Assembly (NCBI RefSeq): GCF_035918235.1
Contig: NZ_CP109485.1
Span: 3,286,001-3,350,000 of the forward strand
DNA from: Streptomyces sp. NBC_01445
Lineage (GTDB): Bacteria > Actinomycetota > Actinomycetes > Streptomycetales > Streptomycetaceae
Direction: 5' to 3'
DNA: 64,000 bases
Shown here in pieces: positions 16,750 to 25,814 of the stretch. Positions within the stretch are counted from its first letter, which is position 1. Every line of letters starts with the position of its first letter. The notes under the pieces are model-generated. The model was not told the origin of the DNA. It ran no database searches and saw only the letters and a list, made by a program, of their open reading frames with translations. The translations under genes and the position numbers were made by a program.

Positions 16750-18675
16750 TCAGTCGCGCGCGGGCTCCACGGCGTCCGTGGCCGTGGCGCGCTCGAAGCG
16801 GCCGTCCAGCTTGGCGACCAGACCCGTGACCTGACGCGCGATGTCGGGGGCCGTGAGGCCGATCTCGGCCATGACCTCCTTGCGCGAGGCGTGGTCGAGG
16901 AAGCGCGGCGGGATGCCGAAGTCGCGCAGTGGTACGTCGACGCCCGCGTCGCGCAGGGCCTGCGCGATCGCCGAACCGACGCCTCCCACGCGGGAGTTGT
17001 CCTCGACGGTGACGACGACGCGGTGCTGCTCGGCGAGCGGCGCGAGCGCCTCGTCGACCGGCTTGACCCAGCGCGGGTCGACGACGGTCGTGGTGATGCC
17101 CTGCTTGTCGAGGAGGCCGGCGATCTCCAGGCACATCGGGGCGAGCGCCCCGACGGAGACAAGGAGCACGTCCGGCTTGGCGGCCGACGACCTGCGCAGC
17201 ACGTCCATGGCGCCGACCTTGCCGACGGCCGGGACCGCGGGTCCGACGACGCCCTTCGAGTAGCGGACGACGGTCGGCGCGTCGTCGACCTCGACGGCCT
17301 CGCGCAGCTGGGCGCGCAACTGCTCGGCGTCGCGCGGGGCGGCGAGGCGCAGGCCGGGGACGACCTGGAGCATGGACATGTCCCACATGCCGTTGTGCGA
17401 GGCGCCGTCGTCGCCCGTGACGCCGGCCCGGTCCAGGACGAAGGTGACGCCGCACTTGTGCAGCGCGACGTCCATGAGGACCTGGTCGAAGGCGCGGTTG
17501 AGGAACGTCGCGTAGACCGCGAAGACCGGGTGCACCCCGCCGGTGGCGAGGCCCGCGGCCGAGGTGGCGGCGTGCTGCTCGGCGATGCCGACGTCGTAGA
17601 TGCGGTCGGGGAAGGCGTCGGCGAACTTCTTCAGGCCGACGGGCTGGAGCATCGCGGCGGTGATCGCGACGATGTCCTCGCGGTCGTGGCCGAGCTTGAC
17701 CATCTCGTCGCCGAAGACGGACGTCCAGCTGGCGGCCGAGGCCTTGATGGGCAGGCCGGTGTCCGGGTGGATCGGGCCGATGCCGTGGAAGCGGTCGGCC
17801 TCGTCCTGCTCGGCCGGCTTGTAGCCGCGGCCCTTCTCGGTGAGGCAGTGCACGATGACCGGTCCGCCGAACCGCTTGGCGCGGGCCAGGGCCGACTCCA
17901 GGGCCTCGATGTCGTGGCCGTCGATGGGGCCGACGTACTTCAGGCCGAGGTCCTCGAACATGCCCTGCGGGGCGATGAAGTCCTTGAGGCCCTTCTTGGC
18001 GCCGTGCAGGGTCTCGTAGAGCGGGCGGCCGACGACCGGCGTGCGCTCCAGGAGGTCCTTGCCGCGGGCCAGGAACCGCTCGTAGCCGTCCGTGGTGCGC
18101 AGGGTGGCCAGGTGGTTGGCGAGGCCGCCGATGGTGGGGGCGTACGAGCGCTCGTTGTCGTTGACGACGATCACGAGGGGGCGGTCCTTGGCGGCCGCGA
18201 TGTTGTTCAGGGCCTCCCAGGCCATGCCGCCCGTGAGGGCTCCGTCGCCGATCACGGCGACGACGTGGTCGTCCTTGCCGCGCACCTCGTTCGCCTTGGC
18301 GAGGCCGTCGGCCCAGCCGAGGACCGTGGAGGCGTGCGAGTTCTCGATCACGTCGTGGTCGGACTCGGCGCGCGAGGGGTAGCCGGACAGGCCGCCCTTG
18401 GTGCGCAGCTTGGCGAAGTCCTGCCGGCCGGTGAGCAGCTTGTGCACGTAGGACTGGTGACCGGTGTCGAAGAGCACCCGGTCCTTCGGCGAGTCGAAGA
18501 CGCGGTGCAGCGCGATGGTGAGCTCGACGACGCCGAGGTTGGGGCCGAGGTGGCCGCCGGTCTTGGATACCGCGTCGACGAGGAAGGTCCGGATCTCGCC
18601 GGCCAGCTGGTCCAGCTGTTCCAGGCTGAGCCGGTCCAGATCGCGCGGTCCCGTGATGCGGGTCAGCAGCGGCAC
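16750..18675 (-). CDS. dxs: 1-deoxy-D-xylulose-5-phosphate synthase
   Basis: The 641-residue enzyme condenses pyruvate and glyceraldehyde 3-phosphate into DXP, the first step of the MEP isoprenoid pathway and a precursor for thiamine and pyridoxal. Seen in sequence: the N-terminal [16 protein letters not shown], the thiamine-diphosphate motif [16 protein letters not shown] through VNDNE (~150-180), [18 protein letters not shown] in the pyrimidine-binding domain (~395), and the C-terminal transketolase domain with [11 protein letters not shown]. Length matches the family. The start is GTG 18675, 5 nt after AGGAGG. It appears monocistronic: 270 bp of non-coding sequence with two hairpins lie upstream and a terminator lies downstream. 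Streptomyces often carry a second dxs, so this may not be the only copy. Confidence 0.96.
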   Translation of the reverse strand: MPLLTRITGPRDLDRLSLEQLDQLAGEIRTFLVDAVSKTGGHLGPNLGVVELTIALHRVFDSPKDRVLFDTGHQSYVHKLLTGRQDFAKLRTKGGLSGYPSRAESDHDVIENSHASTVLGWADGLAKANEVRGKDDHVVAVIGDGALTGGMAWEALNNIAAAKDRPLVIVVNDNERSYAPTIGGLANHLATLRTTDGYERFLARGKDLLERTPVVGRPLYETLHGAKKGLKDFIAPQGMFEDLGLKYVGPIDGHDIEALESALARAKRFGGPVIVHCLTEKGRGYKPAEQDEADRFHGIGPIHPDTGLPIKASAASWTSVFGDEMVKLGHDREDIVAITAAMLQPVGLKKFADAFPDRIYDVGIAEQHAATSAAGLATGGVHPVFAVYATFLNRAFDQVLMDVALHKCGVTFVLDRAGVTGDDGASHNGMWDMSMLQVVPGLRLAAPRDAEQLRAQLREAVEVDDAPTVVRYSKGVVGPAVPAVGKVGAMDVLRRSSAAKPDVLLVSVGALAPMCLEIAGLLDKQGITTTVVDPRWVKPVDEALAPLAEQHRVVVTVEDNSRVGGVGSAIAQALRDAGVDVPLRDFGIPPRFLDHASRKEVMAEIGLTAPDIARQVTGLVAKLDGRFERATATDAVEPARD

Positions 18676-18832
18676 CCGTGCCTCCTTGCGATAGAGCTGT
18701 TCGAGCTTTTGCCGGGCCTGTCGAGTCTAATGTTCCGCCTCAGCGCGCGGCGCCCGGGCTGTGCGTTGTACGTCACGCGATCGGCCGTACCCGAGGCGTA
18801 CGCGTGTTCAGGAAATCGGTGCGGACACGCCT

Positions 18833-18862
18833 GTGCCCGGCGTCTCCATTGACACCGGGCAC
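18833..18862 (-). terminator. Hairpin downstream of the xylH-like gene
   Basis: An 8-bp stem (GTGCCCGG / CCGGGCAC) with a 14-nt loop sits about 85 bp past the xylH-like stop. Together with the neighbouring hairpin at 18866-18888 it forms a tandem terminator. Confidence 0.5.
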
Positions 18863-18863
18863 A

Positions 18864-18910
18864 AGCCCCGCGCCCAAGGGGCGCGGGGAACTGCGCGACC
18901 AGCCACAGCC
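18864..18910. repeat. Streptomyces GC-rich dispersed hairpin element
   Basis: A 10-bp stem (CCCCGCGCCC / GGGCGCGGGG) with loop AAG is followed by AACTGCGCGACCAGCCAC. I recognise this combination as a short element scattered many times between genes in Streptomyces chromosomes. It usually lies just downstream of coding regions, where the hairpin can act as a terminator. Only one copy is in the window, so the repeat status rests on memory. Confidence 0.6.
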
Positions 18911-18945
18911 GGTCCGCAGAGATCACACGTGGCCGAGCGGAGCGC

Positions 18946-20232
18946 TTACGCGCGGCCCGCCGACTTCTGGGTCTTGCGGGTGACCGAGTCGATGACGACC
19001 GTGGCGAGGAGCACGCCGCCGGTGATCATGTACTGGATCGGGGTGGCGATGCCCTGAAGGGCGAGGCCGTACTGGATCGACGTGATCACGAGGACACCGA
19101 GCAGGGCGTTCCAGGTGCGGCCCCGGCCGCCGAAGAGGCTGGTGCCGCCGATGACGGCCGCCGCGATGACGTTCATCAGGAGGTCGCCGGAGCCGGCGCT
19201 CTGGTTGGCCGCCGCGATCTTGGAGGCCCAGAAGAGGCCGCCGACCGCCGCGAACAGACCCGCGACGGCGAAGACCGAGACACGGACCGCCGTGACGTTG
19301 ATACCGGCGCGGCGCGACGCCTCGACGCTGCCGCCGAGCGCGAAGATCTTGCGGCCGTACGAGGTACGGCGCAGCACGAAGTCGGTGGCGACCAGGACGA
19401 TCGCGAACAGCAGCACGGCGAGCGGCAGGCCCTTGTACTGGTTGAACATGATCGCCACGGCGAAGGCCGCGATCGCGAGGAGCACGGTGCGCAGCACGAG
19501 CTCGCTCAGCGGGCGGGACGGGATCCCGGCGGCCTCACGGCGCCGGTTGCCGAGGAAGGCCGACAGGAAGTAGCCGGCGACCGCGACGACCGCGAGCCCG
19601 TAGGCGGCGGCGACATCGGAGAAGTAGTACGTGGTGAGCTTGCCGACCACGCCGTCGCCGTCGATGTTGATCGTGCCGTTGGAGCCCAGGATCTGGAGCA
19701 TGAAGCCGTTCCAGAACAGCAGGCCCGCCAGGGTCACGGCGAACGCGGGCGCACCGATCCGGGCGAAGAAGAAGCCGTGCAGGGCGCCGATGACGGCACC
19801 GGCCGCGAGGGCGGTGAGGACCGCGACCCACTCGTTGACGCCGTGGGTGACGCTCATCACGGCCGTGATCGCCGCGGAGACACCGGAGACGGAGCCGACC
19901 GAGAGGTCGATCTCACCGAGCAGCAGCACGAAGATGATGCCGACCGACATCATGCCCGTCGCGACCATGGCGACGAAGATGTTGTTCAGGTTCTCCGCGC
20001 CCAGGAACGCCGAGTTGAGGCTCTGGAAGATCGCGCAGATGACGATCAGGCCGATGACGACCGGGGTGGCGCCGAGGTCACCGGCGCGCATCTTGCGCTT
20101 GAACTCGCTTATGTAGCCCGCGAATCCCTGCTCGCGCACGAGGAGGCGGGGGTCGATGGCGACACTCGCGTCGCCGGCGACCGCCGGCGCGTCCACAGGG
20201 GCCTGCGGCTTGTCGGTCTTTTCGATGCTCAC
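18946..20232 (-). CDS. xylH: CUT2-family sugar ABC transporter permease (XylH-like)
   Basis: The 428-residue membrane protein has about ten hydrophobic segments. The CUT2 permease signature AAAVIGGTSLFGGRG lies near residue 366, and GEIDLSVGSVSGVSAA near residue 105. A ~40-residue cytoplasmic N-terminus precedes the first segment. It forms the channel of a pentose-type ABC importer with the ATPase and binding protein encoded just upstream. The start is GTG 20232, 7 nt after GGAGG, overlapping the ATPase stop codon by 4 nt (GTGA). From memory the orthologous S. coelicolor locus encodes a xylose transporter next to rok7B7; substrate identity here is inferred from that order. Confidence 0.9.
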   Translation of the reverse strand: MSIEKTDKPQAPVDAPAVAGDASVAIDPRLLVREQGFAGYISEFKRKMRAGDLGATPVVIGLIVICAIFQSLNSAFLGAENLNNIFVAMVATGMMSVGIIFVLLLGEIDLSVGSVSGVSAAITAVMSVTHGVNEWVAVLTALAAGAVIGALHGFFFARIGAPAFAVTLAGLLFWNGFMLQILGSNGTINIDGDGVVGKLTTYYFSDVAAAYGLAVVAVAGYFLSAFLGNRRREAAGIPSRPLSELVLRTVLLAIAAFAVAIMFNQYKGLPLAVLLFAIVLVATDFVLRRTSYGRKIFALGGSVEASRRAGINVTAVRVSVFAVAGLFAAVGGLFWASKIAAANQSAGSGDLLMNVIAAAVIGGTSLFGGRGRTWNALLGVLVITSIQYGLALQGIATPIQYMITGGVLLATVVIDSVTRKTQKSAGRA

Positions 20233-21011
20233 TTCTGAGCCTCCGCGTTGCTGCGCGCCGCACGACGGGTCACGGCGTTGTCCGTGGCGCCGGTGATGGC
20301 GGAGATGATCTCTTCCTGCGAGGTGGTCTTGACCTCGAAAACGCCGTTGTTGCGGCCGAGCCGCAGGACGGCGACCTTGTCGGCGACGGCCTTCACATCG
20401 GCCATGTTGTGGCTGATGAGGATGACCGCGTGGCCGCGTTCGCGCAGCCGCTCGACGAGGTCGAGGACCTGCGCCGTCTGCTCGACGCCGAGGGCGGCCG
20501 TCGGCTCGTCGAGGATGACCAGCTTGGGCTCGCCGAGCATGGAGCGGGCGATGGCCACGACCTGGCGCTGACCGCCGGAGAGCGAGGCGATCGGGATGCG
20601 CACGCTCGGGATGCGGATGGAGAGCGTCTCGAGGAGCTCCCTGGAGCGGCGCTCCATCTCGACCTCGTCGAGGACACCGCGGCGCTTGAGCTCACGGCCC
20701 AGGAAGAGGTTGCCGACGACGTCGATGTTGTCGCACAGCGCGAGGTCCTGGTAGACGGTCGCGATGCCCAGGGCCTGGGCGTCGTGCGGCCGGTTGACCG
20801 CGACGGCCTTGCCGTCCCACTCGATGACGCCGTCATCGATGGGGTGCACGCCGGCGATCGTCTTGACCAGGGTGGACTTTCCGGCACCGTTGTCGCCGAC
20901 CAGGGCGACCACCTCACCGGCGTGGACCTCAAGCTCTACATCGGTGAGCGCCTGGACGGCACCGAATCGCTTGGAGACTCCGCGCAACGCCAGCACGGGC
21001 GTAGCGGACAC
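20229..21011 (-). CDS. xylG: CUT2 sugar ABC transporter ATP-binding protein (XylG-like, single domain)
   Basis: The 260-residue ATPase has Walker A GDNGAGKSTLVKT (~39), signature LSGGQRQVVAIARSML, Walker B LVILDEPTAALG and switch ISHN. Classic XylG/RbsA/AraG proteins are ~500 residues with two fused ABC domains. This one is a single domain and must homodimerise. The start is chosen as GTG 21011, 9 nt after AAGGAG; an ATG at 21020 would sit directly on the ribosome binding site. It is coupled to the permease gene by a 4-nt overlap. It is separated from the binding-protein gene by 241 bp containing a strong hairpin. Confidence 0.92.
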   Translation of the reverse strand: MSATPVLALRGVSKRFGAVQALTDVELEVHAGEVVALVGDNGAGKSTLVKTIAGVHPIDDGVIEWDGKAVAVNRPHDAQALGIATVYQDLALCDNIDVVGNLFLGRELKRRGVLDEVEMERRSRELLETLSIRIPSVRIPIASLSGGQRQVVAIARSMLGEPKLVILDEPTAALGVEQTAQVLDLVERLRERGHAVILISHNMADVKAVADKVAVLRLGRNNGVFEVKTTSQEEIISAITGATDNAVTRRAARSNAEAQK

Positions 21012-21116
21012 GTGAACCATCTCCTTCGCCGCCTAAGGCCTGACCCGGCGGGAGGTTGAACAGAAAAGACTGAGAGGGGGGTGCGTACGTGCAGGGGGTG
21101 CTGTCGTACGTCGTTC

Positions 21117-21171
21117 CGTCCGGCGCCCCGCCGTTGAGCTTGCGGGGCTGTCGGCGGCGGGGCGCCGGACG
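21117..21171 (-). promoter_or_regulatory. Intercistronic hairpin between xylF-like and xylG-like genes
   Basis: A perfect 17-bp inverted repeat (CGTCCGGCGCCCCGCCG and its complement, 21-nt loop) lies in the gap between the binding-protein and ATPase genes. It can act as a partial terminator or 3' stabiliser. It would let the binding protein be made in excess over the membrane components, as in other binding-protein operons. Confidence 0.7.
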
Positions 21172-21252
21172 TGCTCACACGGGGCGCTCCTTCAAGGTGC
21201 GCTCACGTCCCGTGCAGGACAAGGGAGTTGCCGCAAGGCGACTCCGGCCTGG

Positions 21253-22371
21253 TTACTTCAGGCCGATCTTGTCGCAGGCGGCCTTGTACTTGGGCGTGCA
21301 GATCTCGTCGAGGGTGTAGTAACCCTGCTTGATGACCGTGTCGTTGATGTTGTCCTGGGTCAGGGAGACCACCGGGACGATCACGGAGGGGACACCCTTC
21401 TCGGTGCCGCTGTCGACCGTGCCGGTCTTGATGGAGTCGAGGCTCTCACCCTTGGCGACGGCGACGGCCATCTTGGCGACGGTCTCGGCCTCCTGCGGGT
21501 ACGACTTGAAGACGCTCATGTTCTGGTCGCCCGTGACGATGCGCTGCACACCCGCGAGCTCGGCGTCCTGGCCGGTGACCGGCGGGAGCTTGCTCAGGCC
21601 CGCGCCCTTGAGCGCGGTGATGATGCCGCCCGCCATGCCGTCGTTGGCGGAGTAGACACCGGCGATCTTGTCCTTGCCGATCGCGGAGATGGCGCCTTCC
21701 ATGTTCTGGTTGGCGTTCTCCGGCTTCCACTCCTTGGTGTCGTAGGACTTGGCGATGGCCACCTTGCCCTTGAGCACCGAGAGCGCGCCGTCCTTGAACT
21801 GCTTCGCGTTCGGGTCGGTGATCGCGCCGTTCATCATGACGATCTTGGAGCTGGGCTTGGCCTTGTCACCCATGGCCTTCAGCAGCGCCTCGCCCTGCGT
21901 CTTGCCGACCTCGGTGTTGTCGAACGAGGTGTACGCGGCGATCGGACCCTCGGCCAGGCGGTCGTACGCGACGACGGGGATGCCGGCGTCCTTGGCCTTC
22001 TTCACGCCGCCGGCGACCGCCTTGTAGTCGACCGCGTCCAGGATCAGCACGTCGACCTTCTTGGTGATCATCGTGTCGATCTGCTGCGACTGGAGGGTCG
22101 CCTCCTGCTTGGCGTTCAGGTACTCGACCTTGCCCTTGCCATTGGTCAGCGTCGAGATCTGCTTCTCAATGATCGGCTTGTCGAACTTCTCGTAGCGCGC
22201 GGTCTGGTTCTCCGGCAGCAGCAGGCCGACGGTGATGGCGTCGCCCTTCTTGGGGCTCGCCTTGTCGCTGCCCTTGTCGCCGGACTCCTTGGCGCTGCCG
22301 CAAGCGGCGAGAGAGACAGCCATACCAGTGGCACAGAACGCAACGGCGGCACGACGCATACGCGTGTTCAC
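21253..22371 (-). CDS. xylF: Sugar-binding lipoprotein of CUT2 ABC transporter (XylF-like)
   Basis: The 372-residue product has a lipoprotein signal peptide (RRAAVAFCATGMAVSLAAC, Cys24). A periplasmic-binding-protein fold of the ribose/xylose type follows: ITVGLLLPENQTARYEKFD, DVLILDAVDYKAV, AYDRLAEGPIAAY and VTGQDAELAGVQRI. It captures sugar outside the cell and hands it to the XylGH channel. The start is GTG 22371, 8 nt after GGGAGG. It is the first gene of the operon. A 12-bp inverted repeat lies in its leader, and the ROK regulator gene ends 121 bp upstream on the same strand. Xylose is the likely ligand by synteny; other pentoses are possible. Confidence 0.9.
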   Translation of the reverse strand: MNTRMRRAAVAFCATGMAVSLAACGSAKESGDKGSDKASPKKGDAITVGLLLPENQTARYEKFDKPIIEKQISTLTNGKGKVEYLNAKQEATLQSQQIDTMITKKVDVLILDAVDYKAVAGGVKKAKDAGIPVVAYDRLAEGPIAAYTSFDNTEVGKTQGEALLKAMGDKAKPSSKIVMMNGAITDPNAKQFKDGALSVLKGKVAIAKSYDTKEWKPENANQNMEGAISAIGKDKIAGVYSANDGMAGGIITALKGAGLSKLPPVTGQDAELAGVQRIVTGDQNMSVFKSYPQEAETVAKMAVAVAKGESLDSIKTGTVDSGTEKGVPSVIVPVVSLTQDNINDTVIKQGYYTLDEICTPKYKAACDKIGLK

Positions 22372-22398
22372 TTCAGAAACCTCCCTGACGAGGCCGCG

Positions 22399-22437
22399 AC
22401 GTTGCGGCCGAGGTAGCGGGAAGTCAACTCGGCCGCA
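22399..22437. promoter_or_regulatory. Inverted repeat in the xylF-like leader
   Basis: Perfect 12-bp arms GTTGCGGCCGAG / CTCGGCCGCAAC are separated by 15 bp, 28 bp upstream of the xylF-like GTG. It could be an operator or a leader hairpin. TTGACT lies in the spacer and TTGACG just upstream, but no TANNNT box is correctly spaced, so promoter position is undecided. Confidence 0.5.
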
Positions 22438-22492
22438 ACCCCAGCGTCAAGGAGTAAATCCTTAACGAGATGGCAACGGTGTCATGCGTTCT

Positions 22493-23692
22493 CTAAGTGA
22501 AGGCAGGTGCCACAGCGGACAGCGATCCGTCCAAAAGGGTCGAATCGCCCATCTCGCTGAGTGCCAGGGCGAGCGCCCCGAGCACCTCCGCGCGGCCGCC
22601 CAACGCCCCTGGAAGGACGGACAGTTGGCGCGCCGCACTGGGGATCGCATAGCGCCCCACGGACTCCCTGATGGGCCCCAGGACCAGCTCTCCGGCCTCC
22701 GCCAGATCACCGCCGAGGACGACCCGGCTGGGGTTGAGCAGGTTGCAGAGATTTGCGACACCACTGCCGATGTGACGGCCCACGTCGGCGATCACCCGCC
22801 GGCACCCCGGGTCGCCGTCCCGCGCGAGCCGCACGACGGACTCCATGGTCAGTCCGGTGCCGTGGCTGGACTCCAGGAGCGGCAGCACGTAGCGGGCGGC
22901 GGTGAAGGTCTCCAGGCAGCCACGGTTGCCGCACCGGCAGACGGGACCCGACTCGTCGAGGGTGATGTGCCCGATCTCGCCCGCGGTCCCGCCGGGCCCC
23001 CGGTAGATCTTCCCGTCGATCACGAGCCCGGCACCGACACCGCTGGCGACCTTGATGTACGCGAGGTCCTTGACGCCGCGCCCGCTGCCCCAGACCAGCT
23101 CGCCGAGGGCGCCCAGGTTGGCGTCGTTGTCGACGTGCACGGGCACGCCGAGGCGCCTGCTCATCTCCTCGGCGGGCTTGGTGCCGGTCCAGCCCGGCAG
23201 GATCGACGTGGAGCCCAGCGTGCCGCTCTCGACGTCGATGGGGCCCGGTACGCCGAGCCCGACGCCCGCCACCTTCGTACGGTCCACGCCGGTGGCCGCC
23301 ACGAGCCGCTCGACGAGCTCCTCGGCCCGGTCGAAGCCCTGCGCCGCGGAGGCGTCCACATCGAGGGGTTCGGCCTCCTCGGCGAGCACCTGGTGGGCGA
23401 GGTTGCCGATCGCCACGCGCAGGTGGGTGTGGCCGAAGTCGACGCCGATGACGATGCCCGCGTCGCCGCTGAGCGAGACGCTGCGGGCCCGCCGGCCGCC
23501 CGCCGAGGTGGGGGTGACCTCGACCGTGCCGCCGTCCTTGAGCTCGCGGACGATGTTGGAGACCGTGGCCGCGGACAGGCCGGTCGTCCTCGCGATCTCC
23601 GCCTGCGTGAGCGATCCGGCGAGCCGCACGGCGCGTACGACCCGCTCGAGATTGGCCCGATGCAGCGACGACTGCGACCCCGGAGTCTCCAC
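22493..23692 (-). CDS. ROK-family transcriptional regulator (Rok7B7-type)
   Basis: The 399-residue protein has an N-terminal winged HTH (RAVRLAGSLTQAEIARTTGL through SNIVRELKDGG, ~18-55), then a sugar-kinase-like ROK domain. That domain shows VIGVDFGHTHLRVAIG (~82), GLGVPGPID, GGTAGEIGHITL and the zinc motif CRCGNRGCLE (~255). The position between the xylose-type and NgcEFG-type transporters matches S. coelicolor rok7B7 (SCO6008, from memory), which controls xylFGH and influences antibiotic production and carbon control. The start is GTG 23692, 5 nt after AGGAGG. The upstream region has a tandem 10-bp repeat (GAAGAGCACA, 23811-23830) and the ngc terminator. A regulatory rather than enzymatic role is clear from the HTH. 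Confidence 0.9.
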   Translation of the reverse strand: METPGSQSSLHRANLERVVRAVRLAGSLTQAEIARTTGLSAATVSNIVRELKDGGTVEVTPTSAGGRRARSVSLSGDAGIVIGVDFGHTHLRVAIGNLAHQVLAEEAEPLDVDASAAQGFDRAEELVERLVAATGVDRTKVAGVGLGVPGPIDVESGTLGSTSILPGWTGTKPAEEMSRRLGVPVHVDNDANLGALGELVWGSGRGVKDLAYIKVASGVGAGLVIDGKIYRGPGGTAGEIGHITLDESGPVCRCGNRGCLETFTAARYVLPLLESSHGTGLTMESVVRLARDGDPGCRRVIADVGRHIGSGVANLCNLLNPSRVVLGGDLAEAGELVLGPIRESVGRYAIPSAARQLSVLPGALGGRAEVLGALALALSEMGDSTLLDGSLSAVAPAFT

Positions 23693-23810
23693 GACGACCT
23701 CCTGCGTGCGAGGCCGCTTCTATGAGGCCTCGGCGTATGTCCAACTATTGAACTCTAAGCTGAGCCTTTCGGGTTGCCTCCCGTCAAGAGCTTGAGCGAT
23801 ACCCGGCGCA

Positions 23811-23830
23811 GAAGAGCACAGAAGAGCACA
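23811..23830. repeat. Tandem 10-bp direct repeat upstream of the ROK gene
   Basis: GAAGAGCACA occurs twice back to back, about 120 bp upstream of the ROK regulator start. Direct repeats at this spacing can be regulator sites, but nothing else supports it. Confidence 0.35.
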
Positions 23831-23845
23831 CACGGGCCCGGACAG

Positions 23846-23895
23846 GGGTGAGGGCCCGGTTCCGGACGAGATGTTCCGGAACCGGGCCCTCACCC
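23846..23895 (-). terminator. Perfect 21-bp hairpin terminator after the ngc-like operon
   Basis: The arms begin GGGTGAGGGCCCGGTTCCGG and match perfectly over 21 bp around an 8-nt loop, starting 15 bp after the stop codon of the last permease gene. It separates the ngc-like operon from the ROK gene. Confidence 0.85.
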
Positions 23896-23910
23896 GACGT
23901 GACCGTTGCG

Positions 23911-24828
23911 TTACTTGAGCGCGCCGGCGGTCAGGCCCTGCACGACCTGGCGCTGGAAGATGATGTACGCCCCGAGCACCGGCAGCATCGCCATCACGAG
24001 GCCGGCGAAGAGACCGGACCAGTCGCCCTTGTAGCCCTGGCTGGTCGCGAGCTCCACCAGCCCCTGGGCCAGCACCCTTTTGTCGGGCTCGGTGTTGAGA
24101 ACCGTCGGCAGCATGTACTGGTTCCACTGCCCCAGGAAGTTGAAGATCCCCACGCTGATCAGGCCGGGCTTGGCCATCGGCAGCATGATCTGGAAGAACG
24201 TCCTGGTGTGCGAGGCGCCGTCGACGAACGCCGCTTCCGCGATCGACGTCGGCAGCGTCCTGAAGAACGACGTCAGGAAGAAGACCGTGAACGGCAGCGA
24301 GTACGCGATGTAGGCGATGATCAGGCCCTGCAGTGTGTTCAGGAGGTGCAGGTTCTGCATCACATAGAACAGCGGCACCAGGGCCAGCATGATCGGGAAG
24401 CTCATTCCTCCGACGAAGAGGAAGTAGATGAACCGGTTGCCCGGGAAGTCGAAGCGGGCCAGGACGTACGCGGCCATGGAGCCGAGCACGAGCGTGCCCA
24501 CGAGCGAGCAGCCCACCACGATCGCCGTGTTGGCGAAGTACTGGCTCATGTGAGCCTCGCCCCAGGCCCGCGACCAGTTCTCGAAGTGCAGCTTGTCCGG
24601 CAGCGACCAGGGCGAGCTGAAGATCGAGTTGTCGTCCTTGAAGGACGTCATCACCGCCCACAGCAGCGGCATGATGACCATGATCGCCCAGATGACGAGG
24701 ACGCCGTGCGAGAACACGTTGAGGACGCTGCCTTCACTGCTCTCCTCCTTGACGGCCGGGGCCGCCGTCTTGCTCACCGGCGGACGGTCCTCGATGGGGC
24801 CGGCGGGCGGGATGTCAGTGGTCTTCAT
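23911..24828 (-). CDS. ngcG: CUT1 sugar ABC transporter permease (NgcG/MalG-like)
   Basis: The 305-residue inner-membrane protein has a ~35-residue cytoplasmic N-terminus and six predicted membrane segments. The ATPase-coupling EAA loop reads EAAFVDGASHTRTFFQIMLP (~205). The gene starts 2 bp after the stop of the other permease (TGA-CC-ATG), with GGAG 8 nt before the ATG, so the pair is tightly coupled. It forms half of the channel of a disaccharide-type importer. The gene order (lipoprotein, MalF-like, MalG-like, no ATPase) next to a ROK gene matches ngcEFG of Streptomyces, which takes up N-acetylglucosamine and chitobiose. Confidence 0.88.
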   Translation of the reverse strand: MKTTDIPPAGPIEDRPPVSKTAAPAVKEESSEGSVLNVFSHGVLVIWAIMVIMPLLWAVMTSFKDDNSIFSSPWSLPDKLHFENWSRAWGEAHMSQYFANTAIVVGCSLVGTLVLGSMAAYVLARFDFPGNRFIYFLFVGGMSFPIMLALVPLFYVMQNLHLLNTLQGLIIAYIAYSLPFTVFFLTSFFRTLPTSIAEAAFVDGASHTRTFFQIMLPMAKPGLISVGIFNFLGQWNQYMLPTVLNTEPDKRVLAQGLVELATSQGYKGDWSGLFAGLVMAMLPVLGAYIIFQRQVVQGLTAGALK

Positions 24829-24830
24829 GG

Positions 24831-25754
24831 TCAGAACTCCAGCCGCTCGCGCCGGCCGAGCCGCATCACGATCGCCGCGAACAGCAGCGTGACGATGAGC
24901 AGGGCGACGCCGATCGTTGTGGCGTAGGCAGCGTTGGCGTCGCGGAACGCCGATTGGTACACGTACAGCGGCAGGACCGTGGTGGAGTAGTCGGGGCCGC
25001 CGGGGCCCACCGTCATGATCTGCACCGAGGCGAAGGCCTCCGCGCCGAGGGCCAGGATTCCCATGTAGACCCAGCCGGACTGCACGGTGTCCCAGAGCAG
25101 CGGCAGCGTGATCTTGAAGAACGTGGTGAACCGGCTCGCGCCGTCGAGCAGCGCGGCCTCGTAGAAGTCCTTCGGGATGGACGCCATGCCCGCCGAGAAG
25201 AGCACGACGAAGAATCCGACGGTGCTCCAGACCAGGACGGTCATGACGCACCACAGAGCGAAGTTCGGGTCGCCCAGCCAGTCCGGCTGGATGCTGCCGA
25301 GACCGATCGCCTTCAGCGTCCCGTTGATCACGCCGTCATTGGGGTTGAAGGCGAACCGGAAGAGAATCGCGACGATCGCGATCGAAAGCACCTGCGGGAA
25401 GAAATACGCGATCTTGTAGAAACCAGAACCGCGAACGCCGGTGATGGCGACGCCTTTTCGGCGCCGCCCACCGACATTGAGCATAAAGGCGAAGAAGAGC
25501 GCGAGGCCCAGCGTCACCAGCGGCAGCAGCAAAGCCAGTAGCACGCTGTGCTGCAAGGACTTCCAGAAGACGTCGTCCTCGAACATCCGCTTGTAGTTGG
25601 CGAAGCCGACCATCTTGAAGTCCGGGCTCAGGCCGGTCCAGTCCGTGAACGAGTAGTAAATGGACTGGATGAACGGCCAGATGACGAAGACTGCATACAA
25701 CGCCAAGGGGGTCACCAGGAACCCCGCAATGAACCTGTACTTGCCGTGTTGCAT
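24831..25754 (-). CDS. ngcF: CUT1 sugar ABC transporter permease (NgcF/MalF-like)
   Basis: The 307-residue membrane protein has about six hydrophobic segments. The EAA loop reads EAALLDGASRFTTFFKITLP (~210). It pairs with the downstream permease to form the transmembrane channel. The ATG at 25754 has only a weak G-rich site upstream. The binding-protein gene ends 60 bp upstream on the same strand. Neither here nor nearby is there a CUT1 ATPase gene, consistent with use of the shared Streptomyces ATPase MsiK encoded elsewhere. Confidence 0.88.
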   Translation of the reverse strand: MQHGKYRFIAGFLVTPLALYAVFVIWPFIQSIYYSFTDWTGLSPDFKMVGFANYKRMFEDDVFWKSLQHSVLLALLLPLVTLGLALFFAFMLNVGGRRRKGVAITGVRGSGFYKIAYFFPQVLSIAIVAILFRFAFNPNDGVINGTLKAIGLGSIQPDWLGDPNFALWCVMTVLVWSTVGFFVVLFSAGMASIPKDFYEAALLDGASRFTTFFKITLPLLWDTVQSGWVYMGILALGAEAFASVQIMTVGPGGPDYSTTVLPLYVYQSAFRDANAAYATTIGVALLIVTLLFAAIVMRLGRRERLEF

Positions 25755-25814
25755 GGTTTACCGACCCCGATCGATTCGCGGGTGCCGCCGCTGACGACGC
25801 GTGCGCACGAGCTC

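Noticed and set aside
23811..23830. Tandem 10-bp repeat as a ROK operator
   Set aside because: It is listed as a repeat only; the distance from the start and the lack of palindromic character give no real support for a ROK site.
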